A stretch of 64,000 bases of DNA from Bolinopsis microptera. Lineage: Eukaryota > Ctenophora > Tentaculata > Lobata > Bolinopsidae. A program made the position numbers and the translations under genes. The stretch covers positions 1,977,911 through 2,041,910 of the forward strand of contig NC_087075.1 in the NCBI RefSeq assembly GCF_026151205.1, read 5' to 3'. Position 1 is the first letter of the stretch; each line of letters starts with the position of its first letter. Shown one piece after another: positions 22,995 to 32,044 of the stretch. Under the pieces are notes generated by a model. It was not told where the DNA came from, made no database searches, and saw only the letters and a program-made list of their open reading frames with translations.

Positions 22995-24423
22995 GGGGTC
23001 CTTTCCGAAATGAAACTTAAGTTCTTACTTAGTTTAAGTAATCGCCAAGTAAAATCATGTTTGTCCTTACCGAAACACTACTTAAGTAAAGTGCAGCGTT
23101 TCCGAAACTTTTACTTAAAGTGTTTACGAAACGCGTCAAAGTTACAAATTTACACGTGCAAGTAACAAATGCGCGCCTAAAATGCGCGCAAAAACTCTGA
23201 TGACGTAATTAATTCGTCATGCAATTGCTTGTTGGTGCGATCACGTGCTTGTTGGTGTGCCATGGATTTTGTTATCATGAATATAACCATGTTGAGTTGA
23301 ATTTGATATCGCAATTTGAATTTGATAATCAATAAATGTTAATTTTATGAGTTCTAATATTCACTATTGAAATTCGAATCTGCACTGTGATTAAATCTGA
23401 ATCTCCCTAATTTGTTTCCTCGTAGTGTTACCATGAGTGTGGCCGGCAAACAAAGAGCACGCTCGTTTACTTCTGAAGAGAAGACTTTACTGTTGCAACT
23501 TGCTAATGCTGAGAAAGCTTATTTGAAAGGTCGCTTCGGGCCAACTATAACAAAGAAAGGGAAACAAGGAAAATGGAAACATATTGCTCAAGAAATTAAC
23601 GGGATGAATGGATACGGAGATAGAACCATGGGGACGATTGTCTGAAAAAATACGATAATATGGTCAATGAACTTAAGAAACAAGAAAGAGACCGTATAAA
23701 ATATAGAAAGGCTACCGGAGGTGGGCCAGCCAGAAAGACTCAGGCTCTCTTGGAAGCCGAAACTGCATGCTTGTACGGTTTGCAATTCAAACCAAAAATT
23801 AGTTGCGATATCATTGCTGCATGCGTTGTATTTCATAATTACTGCCGTAATAGGAGAATTCGTGATCCAGAAATTTTGCCACACATTCTTCAAGATATGA
23901 GAGAAGAGCAAGCTGAACAATCCCGGCGGGCTGCCCCTCCAAGGCAGCCGAACGAGGCGGAAGAAATCAGAAAAGGAATTAATGTACGGAATAATATTGT
24001 TAATGATTACTTTTCTTGATAAATGATAACTTTAAAATCCTTTTTAGAACCTAAACTGTGTATGATTCGCCTCTCCAAACAAATCTAAAGAAAATCCTTT
24101 TATGAACACTGAATTATTGTTCAAATTGTTCAATTCAATCAACTTGCAATGAAATTTGGGATATTAAGTAAAAACTTACAATTCTAAGGTTGGTCTGAAC
24201 CAAACTTAAAAAAATTAGCAAAAAATGAAAAATTGGAAGCAACTTAAGCAAAAAATAGCTCTTAAGTTGAAACTAAGCAAAAATCGAAGTAAAAACTTAA
24301 TTCAAAAATTTTGCTTGAAAATTTGCTAACTTTGTTACTTAAGTTGGTTTTCGGAACGGATTTTAGCAAAAAAGGGAAAACTAAGCAATATTTACTACTA
24401 AGTTTCATTTCGGAAAGGACCCC
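22995..24423 (+). mobile_element. PIF/Harbinger-type DNA transposon, internally deleted
   Basis: Both ends carry the inverted repeat GGGGTCCTTTCCGAAATGAA (one mismatch), flanked by the 3-bp duplication CTG at 22992-22994 and 24424-24426. A 3-bp duplication fits PIF/Harbinger. The element interrupts the Naiad RT frame between motif B and the YVDD box, and removing it together with one CTG joins the two halves. Subterminal stretches are rich in CTTAAGTT-like words. Its genes are reduced to the fused remnant at 23433-24019, so it would depend on enzymes made elsewhere. Confidence 0.85.
23433..24019 (+). pseudogene. Fused remnant: Myb/SANT-like protein start joined to Harbinger transposase end
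   Basis: The first part, 23433-23645, reads ARSFTSEEKTLLLQLANAEK and GKWKHIAQEIN, a Myb/SANT-like DNA-binding domain of the kind encoded beside Harbinger transposases. A one-base shift near 23641 leads into KKYDNMVNELKKQ and ATGGGPA, still the Myb-type protein. Then the sequence changes to ISCDIIAACVVFHNYC, which is the C-terminus of a HARBI1-like transposase. A deletion therefore removed the transposase core, including the DDE residues seen in full-length relatives, and fused two genes. Confidence 0.75.
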
Positions 24424-25483
24424 CTGGCTACTAGAATTCCCTGCCATGGGAATGCCTTTCGTTTGCCTTAAAATCTGATCCCCAAAACAAACAAAAGTGT
24501 TAAACAGAATAAATGTAATAGCTGTTTTGAGTTTATCAGCAGAAAAACATAAGTATCCGTTATATTCCTTTTTAGAGAAGAAATTGTTGTTCTTATACAG
24601 AGAAACACAAATAAATTTATTCGTATTACTAAAGAGGAGATCTATTAGCTCGAAAAGCAGTGACTGTACAACCTGAAGGTCTAGATTGGTATACAGAGTG
24701 GTAAAGTCGTATACCTGCATATTAAAAATCTCTAGTCTAGGCAGCCTTTCCAGGAACTGTTTAGAGCTGTTAATGCTCCAGTCGCAGTTAATTCCAGTAT
24801 TGTTGTAGATAGAGTTGCAGTATTTGGAAAAGTATTCTTTTAAAACTTTTAAAGCTTTGTTGACTACAACTGATATCTGCTTAGTGTTACATTTACTGGC
24901 CCAGCTATAAATCTAGACTTATAAGGATTCTTGTGAAGTTTAGGAATCCAAAAGATTCTCGGTAGACAAAGGTTGTCCTCAGAAACACGAATATTAAAGT
25001 TATCTTTAATGAAGTTCACATGTTCCTGAATAATATCATCCATAAGTAGAATTTCCACGACACTCTAGAGAAGTGAGATCGTAGCCAAGTTCGTTGAGAA
25101 GGGTTAAAAGATAAAACTTCTTGCAGACAAAAACATAATTATTTGAAGCTTTATCTACGGAGCAAATAATAAAAGAAGAAGAAAGACTGTCGAGATAAGA
25201 TTTAACATCATCCCTTTGTAGAATGGAATTGTAGGGAGTGAAGTTATTAGGGGAGGAGGAGAGGAAGTAATGGCGATTGGTGAAGATCCGGGAGACCTCA
25301 TCTTTCCAATCCTGGAATTCCAAACATGAAAGTCCATGTTTGGTGTATGTCCCCTTAAAGTGGTCATGGACAAAGGAGGATTTGCCGGCTTTAACCGAAG
25401 CACGGTGTCCATTCATGCGTTCATTAAGGCGCTGTTCTGTGAGCCCAACATATTGAAGTTCAAGCAGTTATGAGAGAGAGCTT

Positions 25484-26106
25484 TTTTTTTTTTTTTTAAT
25501 TTTTTTAGAGAGGCTGGGCCATGATAGCCCACGAGAGGATAGCATTGAGATGCTCTGCCTACCTCTGGGGTGTGGCAACCTTGGGGAAGGTTGCCGGTGA
25601 GATCAGAGTGATTGGTGGAGGGTGGTGTAGGATGTTATATGAGTCAAAATGATACGCTTAAATGCCAGCTGGGTTTGGAAAAGTAAAACGAGACGAGACA
25701 GCATATGAGATAATACTTTAAGTCACCCCGGTCTGATCCAACTCTTCCAGCACAATTAAGCGTTTGGTGCGGTTTGTGAAATTGACAATTGTGGTGATGT
25801 GTTGGTTGTCGAATATGTCATTGACAGAGAGGTAGTAGTCCTGGAAATATTGACCTCTAATTTGGGCAATAGCCGGACACTGTCCAAGGAAGTGTGAGAC
25901 AGTTTCCTCTCCGTCCCCGCACATAGGACAAGCACTGGTGTTTGATTTGCAAATGGTGTGAAGGTGTTTATTTAGGCCGCAGTGACCCGTGATGAGGTGA
26001 ACTGCAGTTCTGTAATCTTGTCTGTTGTTGCTGAGTGTAGTGTTGAGGTTTTTGATGATTTTGGCATGCTTGTGGCCGAGTGTCAGTTTGGTGTGTCTGG
26101 GACCGT
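25484..26106 (-). mobile_element. 5'-truncated LINE insertion (Jockey/I-like 3' end)
   Basis: On the minus strand the coding part (about 26100-25718) reads RTAVHLITGHCGLNKHLH, CPMCGDGEETVSHFLGQCP and ends DQTGVT. This is the C-terminal H-C-C-H region of Jockey/I-type LINE ORF2. A 3' UTR of about 215 bases and a poly-A tail (T-run at 25482-25503 on the plus strand) follow. The flanks share a 19-base target-site duplication with one mismatch: CAGTTATGAGAGAGAGCTT at 25465-25483 and CAGTTAAGAGAGAGAGCTT at 26107-26125. It is inserted in the terminal repeat of the Naiad element, which identifies the order of events. Confidence 0.85.
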
Positions 26107-26244
26107 CAGTTAAGAGAGAGAGCTTGTAACCATGGATTGTTCTGTTAGTGTTCAGTTAGTGTAGTTGCAATTCTTCCCAGCTTTGTTTGGATGTTTTACT
26201 GTTTGAAAAGTTGTGCAATGTGTTATAAATATACTGACTATCTA

Positions 26245-26834
26245 CGGGTGTACGTCTGTCAGAAGAATGATGCAGCTGTCAGAATGAATTTCTTATCAAA
26301 GATCAAATTACTTTGTTAGAAACTTGATTTTGGGCATATTAAACAGGTTTGCATATACTAAAAACACAAATAAACACATTCTTTTATGTATCGGTTGTTT
26401 CTGATGTTTTTGATCAACTTTTTTTGAATGCAGAATATCATCATTCTGACAGCCGCCATACCATCATTCTGACAGCCGTTTGAATTTTCTGTTTTAATTT
26501 GTTAACACATGTTTATTGAGGGTTTTTTAGGGTATGAATGCATTCTTTTAGAGTTGTTTGATATACCAGTACCAGGTCTTATAGGGATAACTTTAACAAC
26601 AAGATCACAAAACTGCCTCATATTTATGCAATGTCAAAATTTGAAAGTGTATTTCCAAATATTTCAGTAATAAATCATTTTTAGCCTTTCTTTCAGTGAT
26701 GGAAGTGTTTATTTGTGTTTTTAGTATATGCAAACCTGTTTAATATGCCCAAAATAAAGTTTCTAACAACGTAATTTGATTTTTGATAAAAACTTCATTC
26801 TGACAGCCGCATCATTCTGACAGCCTTACACCCG
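26245..26834. mobile_element. Non-autonomous DNA transposon with long terminal inverted repeats and TA duplication
   Basis: The ends are CGGGTGTA...TACACCCG flanked by TA on both sides (26243-26244 and 26835-26836). The inverted arms extend about 140 bases: the left arm containing GGGCATATTAAACAGGTTTG matches the right arm in reverse complement. The motif CTGTCAGAATGA occurs twice at each end and again in the middle. No ORF is present. A TA duplication suggests mobilisation by a Tc1/mariner-like or other TA-specific transposase. Confidence 0.8.
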
Positions 26835-27007
26835 TAATATCAAATTTCAGGTTTAAAATCGAATTTACAGTGAATTAATTTTTCTAAAAGACTTTATATT
26901 TCAAAACATTCAAGTTTATTCGTTTCTATTTATAGTAATTATTCATATTAGTTATTTATTGATGCATTTATTGATTATTTGATGTTTTATTTGAATTATT
27001 TTAGGTA

Positions 27008-27440
27008 TCAATTTTTTCCGTTCACCCTTTTGAAAAAAGGCAATAGTGAAAGGTTACGAATGGACGTTTTTGCAGAAAAACGTGGATTTTGGAGATAGCG
27101 GTAGGCAGGTCTGAATATGTTGTCATCTGTCCTTCCGTCCGTTACCATGACAACCAGCGCGCAGTGCAGCGCGCGAGGATTGCTTGCGGAGATGTGATGT
27201 ATAGATAGCCTGTGGTCAATGAATGCGCGGCGCGACTGTGTTTCAATGTATATAACGGTGTAATGTATAGTATTAGGTTATAAGCGGGCCAAGCCCGATT
27301 TGTACTTGGCATGCGTAGTATAGTGTACTGACGTGCATCAATATTATTATTATGAAGTGAGCTGATTGGAGCTTATATTTATAGTTATAGTGAACGGAAA
27401 TCTTGCGTCCGCCAAAACGAAACAACGGGCGCAATTCTTG
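27008..27440 (+). repeat. Dispersed repeat family A, copy 2
   Basis: Second copy of the element at 525-941, same orientation, with conserved ends and a more diverged centre. It lies between the MITE and the first tubulin exon. Confidence 0.75.
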
Positions 27441-28292
27441 TTAGATTTTAAATTTATTGCCGGGAGTTTGTGAATTATTTATTTGTTTGCATGTTGACAT
27501 GTTATTACTTAATAATTTCGTTTTGAGTTGAGATGATATAAATATACTAATTTTGTGATGACACTTTATTTTATTTTGTAAGATTATTTGTTGTTTTCTG
27601 GGATTTCATATTAATTTACAATTTTCGTTTAATTGAAATATTGTTTCTTTTGTAATATGACAAGAAATGGCATGGTTGCAAAAGATGTAAATAACCATTC
27701 TAAAATAACAATCCATTTGTTTGTTCAATGTATACAAACAGCAACATTAGTATTGATGGTACGTATTGACTTTGTTACCACATTTACAGTTCACAATTCA
27801 CATTGATGCAGGATGCTTTGCTCACATTTTTAATTGTTCCCACTGCCAATTTACAGTGCACATAACAATTCCAGTAGAATATATCTTTGAGTTAAAACTA
27901 TGTTTAAAGTTTTTCTCATAGCTTTATTAAATTGGTGGTCATTTTGAATAAGCTTGATTTGATATAAATAGAGTCAATACCATCGCCTCGGTATCTTACT
28001 CAAAGAACATGTAATTTATTCACCTTTACTGAAAGGTATCGGCCAAGTTCGCCGACACGGTTCCACAAATCTTGAACATCTCTCAACTTACGAGACAATG
28101 GGAACGTTGATGAACAGTTTTACTATACACCTCCAATATCAGAATATTCATGAAGTACTGATGAAAACTGGCCATGTGTCACTCATCACTGCTACTTTAC
28201 CATAATTTCCTTCTAAATTCATACAACTGCAAAGCTCTTAACAATATCTCCCTAATTGCTAAACTGAGCAGGAGTTGTGAAGTTGGAGTGAG
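27441..28292. other. AT-rich upstream region of the beta-tubulin first exon
   Basis: No gene or transposon was recognised. If the tubulin copy was ever expressed, its promoter and 5' UTR would lie here. I could not identify a clear TATA box close to the ATG at 28293. Confidence 0.35.
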
Positions 28293-29975
28293 ATGAGAGA
28301 GATCATTCACATTCAAGTGGGACAGTGTGGAAACCAGATAGGAACCCAGTTCTGGGAGAGTATTAGCAAGGTATGTTAATGTTAACATGGTTAACATGGT
28401 TAACATGGTTAACATGGTTAACATGGTTAACATGGTTAACATGGTTAACATGGTTAACATGGTTAATATGGTTAACATGGTGAACATTGTGAACATGGTT
28501 AATATGGTTGACATAGTGAACATTGTTAACATGGTTAACATGGTTGACATGGTTAATATGGTTAACATGGTTAACATGGTTAATATGGTTAACATGGTGA
28601 ACATTGTGAACATGGTTAATATGGTTGACATAGTGAACATTGTTAACATGGTTAACATGGTTGACATGGTTAATATGGTTAATATAATAGTTAATATTGT
28701 TAACATGGTTAACATGGTTAACATGGTTAACATGGTAAATATTGTTAACATGGTTAACATGGTTAGCATGGTAAACATAGTTAAGATGGTTAACATTGCT
28801 AACATGGCTAACCCTGAAACCTGGTGTTTCGGACAGTGCGCGCAGTTGCGTTGACATTAACAACGTAATATCAAATCGAACGATTCAGTTCAGCCACCCA
28901 TATTATACAAACTCTTGAGATAAGAGTGAGAGCGTAAACAGAATATTTCCCGGAATCAGCACAATGAACGGAACAGGATGCTGTTGGAATTTCAATTATT
29001 CATCTTCCACCCGTAGTCCCTAGAGCGGTCATGTGTCCATAAATAACATGAATAGGTAATATAACATGAATCAAGGATCTAAAATCTTCAACTTTAGATC
29101 TCTTCTCTCTCGGATCTCCTTCTTGTTGAACCATTGCACGATTTCCCTTACCGTATATTTTCAGGAGCACGGTATAGACAAGGACGGACAGCATGACGGT
29201 GTTAATGACGTCATGCTAAACCGAGCTGATGTTTACTGGAACAGAGCTTCTCAGGGCAGGTCCGCATTTGTAGAGCTAGCAAATAATATTAACCCATGAA
29301 TTATTTACTCTACTGGCCCCAAACAATAGTTTTCTAATCAACATCTCCCCTTATTACTGCAGGTTTGTACCCCGGTCAGTTATAGTAGATCTGGAGCCGG
29401 GTACGATAGAAGCAGTTAAGGGCAGTGAGTGGGGCAGGATCTTTAATCCCTCCAACTATATACATGGAGCAAGTGGAGCAGGGAACAACTGGGCCAAGGG
29501 TCACTACACAGAAGGAGCTGAGATCAGGTATCTCATCACATTATCTCATCACAGGTATCTCATCACATTTAACATAGTTAAACCTTATTACAATAATACA
29601 AATCTATTACATTTATTGAGAAAATATTTTAAACGGGCATATCCTGTCCAAATCCAGGATGCACTACATGAAGAATTCGTTGTAACTTTGTTTGAAAAGC
29701 ATTAATAGTTAACATATTTATAACATTTTTAACATATCTATAAAATTTATCTATCTGGAGTTCTCTATTTTAACTGGTCTCATTCTAGGATCAACATGCT
29801 CGTTTATGTCACGTTTTGTTAAGTCTCATAATCTGGCAGGTTATCCGCAAAACATAATTCAGATATTGGACGTAGTTAGACAAGAAGCTGAAAGATCAGA
29901 TTGTCTGCAAGGGTTCCAGTTTGTTCATTCTATTGGAGGCGGCACAGGCTCAGGTATAATGCTCCTCATTTTACA
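28293..29975 (+). pseudogene. tubb: Beta-tubulin N-terminal exons, probably a broken copy
   Basis: Exons are 28293-28370 ([17 protein letters not shown], the nucleotide-contact start and autoregulatory MREI), 29164-29259 (EHGIDKDGQHDG), 29363 to about 29527 ([28 protein letters not shown]) and a fourth near 29840-29975 (ILDVVRQEAERSDCLQGFQ, then the GTP phosphate loop GGGTGSG). Exons 1-3 join in phase. The donor after GAGATCAG leaves two bases, but neither acceptor before the fourth exon (CTAG at 29785-29788, GCAG at about 29836-29839) restores the frame. The frame then runs into a long poly-G tract, and no exons for the middle third follow before a LINE begins. I therefore call it a pseudogene or a damaged gene. 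Confidence 0.8.
28376..28815. repeat. (ATGGTTAAC)n nine-base minisatellite in tubulin intron 1
   Basis: Roughly 48 imperfect copies begin only a few bases after the exon 1 donor (GTATGT at 28371). Because nine is divisible by three, long meaningless frames are open on both strands. Confidence 0.95.
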
Positions 29976-30011
29976 GGGGGGGGGGGGGGGGGGGGGGGTG
30001 GGGGGGGGGGG
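29976..30011. repeat. Poly-G tract
   Basis: A G-run broken by a single T. It follows the last tubulin-like codons. Such runs are often mis-sized by sequencing. Confidence 0.9.
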
Positions 30012-30600
30012 TTTAGTGGTTTTTAATAAGTTTTATTATGGTTAAAAAGGACCTATTGAATATTGACTATTGATGATGAAGATACAGCTTTTTTTCTTCT
30101 TTTAACAGGTAAGCTGGGACATGAATGACATGTGGTAGAAGTTGTGGTACAACATGTGCTTCACTAGTCACATTTTATAACTTCTCATCAAACCTAGTAA
30201 ACAATCCCTTAAATGATCTTAATCTGCACCATTCACGATCCCTCACCTTTTTTTATTGCATGACGCATGCCATGTACTGCAAAGCTCTCCGGCCTGGTTT
30301 TCTGGTAAGAAAAATATTCATATATTCAGATCTGCTGTACTAGGAGAAGAGACCTGATTCTTTCACTGACCACTTGGCTGGCCCAAATTTTCTAGTAACG
30401 ATGAATATTCAAACCTACAGATGAGACCTGATTCTTTCACAAATCATTAGGCTGCCCCAACTCACCAGCTTAATCATGCATTAGTTATCAGCTTATCTAA
30501 GAACCTCGTAAGAGGCATCAGGTCAAAGGCGGTTGCAAGGCGATGGGTACACGTGACACACAAAGATCACCTCGGTCCTTTTCTTGTAGATCAGTACACT
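30012..30600. other. Sequence between the tubulin remnant and the LINE
   Basis: No tubulin exon covering the middle third of the protein was found. The phrase CCTGATTCTTTCAC occurs twice (near 30351 and 30427) within similar surroundings, a small local duplication. Confidence 0.4.
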
Positions 30601-30781
30601 ATTTAAGGGTTAGGGTCAGGATTTTCTTTTGCACGCTCTCAGTTTTAATACTTTCAACACTACTATATAACAAATAATTTGAGGTATCGAATTATTACAA
30701 AGCAGTTGTTTAGTTTTTTTAAGAACTGACAATTTGTCATTTTGTCTTTCGGTCCTTGATCTTTGTAGCAGGGTGTTTAAC

Positions 30782-32044
30782 ATGGAAAAGATGGAGTTGG
30801 ACCTGAAAAAGATGGAGGAACAATTGGAAAAGATAAACTGCACTTCACTGAAGTTTAAAGGTAAGAAAGATGATAAAGATAATAAGATTAAGATAACTAT
30901 TGAATCCGCGGCTAGTGGGGACCTTTTAGGTTCATTTTCCAAACCAGACATGCTTGTCGTTATCCAGGATATTTACACTTTCTCCAAAAATGCTCTTCAA
31001 CTAACAAAAACTGTTCTAGGAACAAAACAAGCCACAACTTCTACCAAACAGGAATCACCAGATTTCAAAGAAATTATAAAGACACAGCTCAAAGAGGTAC
31101 TAGCAGAAGTACTCCCTACAATACTACCCAATTTATTGACTTCAGTGGTGGCAACACTACCCAAAGAAAAGAAGACTCAAGAAGAAACGAAGCTCGCAGA
31201 AAAACACATTCTCACAGTGGAGAAAAAGACTGGGAGTTCTGAAGAACCCATTACAAAGGAGGATGAAAAGGAAATGAAAGGTTCCCTTAAAGTCAACCCA
31301 GTGAAGAACTATACAGTGTCCGGAAATACTGCAACTTTCAAGTTTGTGACCAGGGATCAACTTCAGAAAGCTGAGACAGTATTTAAATCTCAAGATAAAT
31401 ACAAAGTATCATCAAAATCCGAACCAGGAAAGAAGTTGGACCCCAAATTGTCTATTCGGAATATTCCCTCTGACATCACAAACAAGGAGACATTGCTAGA
31501 GAAACTTTTGGAAAAGAATGAAATACTGAAGTCCTCTCCTGGAAAAGACGATGCAGTAAAAGTGGTTTTCTTCGATGAGATTGAGAAATCGGCTGTCATC
31601 CGTGTCACTGCAGCAATGCGTGAGTTAATCAGACAAAACAGAGACTATATACACATTGACCTCAGGGAACACCATGTCACAGACCGAATTCATGTCATTC
31701 AATGTTATCATTGCCAGGAATTTGGTCACATGGCCAATTCCATGTACTGTAAAGCCAAAGATAAAGACCCAACATGTTTCTTCTGTGCAGGAAGCCACAA
31801 GTCGAAAGATTGTAATAACAAGAGTGAAAATAATGTAAAAAAGATAAAGTGCTCTAACTGCGCCAAAAGTAGTAAACACTCGGAGAAGAACTCAGCAAAG
31901 ACCCATAAAGCCTCTGATAACCTATGTCCCTCATATGTAAGAGAACGGACTGGAATAATGAATAGGACAGCAGGATGTGAGAATGCAAAAAACTGGTACA
32001 TACAGAAGACAAAGGAGACCAAACTACGCCTAGGAAGAGTTTAA
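30782..32044 (+). CDS. LINE ORF1: gag-like nucleic-acid-binding protein with zinc knuckles
   Basis: The protein of 420 residues starts at the ATG followed by GAAAAGATGGAG. The first 60 residues are highly charged and coiled-coil-like (LKKMEEQLEKI). A lysine-rich middle follows, then an RRM-like gag region (about residues 175-285, with LSIRNIPSDITNKETLLEKL). Knuckles come next: CYHCQEFGHMANSMYC (CX2CX4HX6C), CFFCAGSHKSKDC (CX2CX4HX4C) and a third CSNC...H cluster. ORF1 proteins of this type bind the element RNA and form the particle that carries ORF2p. ORF1 ends at TAA 32042-32044 and overlaps the ORF2 frame by 64 bases. Confidence 0.85.
   Translation: MEKMELDLKKMEEQLEKINCTSLKFKGKKDDKDNKIKITIESAASGDLLGSFSKPDMLVVIQDIYTFSKNALQLTKTVLGTKQATTSTKQESPDFKEIIKTQLKEVLAEVLPTILPNLLTSVVATLPKEKKTQEETKLAEKHILTVEKKTGSSEEPITKEDEKEMKGSLKVNPVKNYTVSGNTATFKFVTRDQLQKAETVFKSQDKYKVSSKSEPGKKLDPKLSIRNIPSDITNKETLLEKLLEKNEILKSSPGKDDAVKVVFFDEIEKSAVIRVTAAMRELIRQNRDYIHIDLREHHVTDRIHVIQCYHCQEFGHMANSMYCKAKDKDPTCFFCAGSHKSKDCNNKSENNVKKIKCSNCAKSSKHSEKNSAKTHKASDNLCPSYVRERTGIMNRTAGCENAKNWYIQKTKETKLRLGRV

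Larger units (their letters stand above)
22509..25460 (-). pseudogene. Naiad-type ORF: GIY-YIG-like segment plus Penelope reverse transcriptase, interrupted
   Basis: Reading leftward: LQYVGLTEQRLNERMNGHRA (25450-25380) resembles the second half of a GIY-YIG nuclease. Next come ICSVDKASNNYVFVCKK, LPRIFWIPKLHKNPYKSRFI, VYDFTTLYTNLD (RT motif A), FVCFGDQILRQTKGIPM (motif B) at about 24430, and after the Harbinger insertion RNCRYVDDFN (catalytic YVDD) at about 22880, VNYLDI and KLDDFNFPV. A frame break lies near 25060, and the N-terminal GIY half is missing. RT motifs A, B and YVDD are all preserved, so decay is recent. Confidence 0.75.
22072..26150 (-). mobile_element. Naiad-like Penelope element with nested insertions
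   Basis: The outer ends are inverted copies of about 46 bases. The left reads CAATCCATGGTTACAAGCTC and onward at 22072-22118. The right is its reverse complement, split by a later LINE insertion into 25460-25483 and 26107-26150. Between them, on the minus strand, lie a partial GIY-YIG-like segment and a Penelope-type RT. Placing GIY-YIG before the RT is the permuted order described for Naiad elements; Penelope proper has it after. Two later insertions are nested inside: a Harbinger element (22995-24423) and a LINE (25484-26106). Inverted terminal copies are known in Penelope-like elements. Confidence 0.7.

Noticed and set aside
28197-28863. Three overlapping long frames on both strands
   Set aside because: They translate the nine-base ATGGTTAAC minisatellite in tubulin intron 1. 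The composition is pure repeat.
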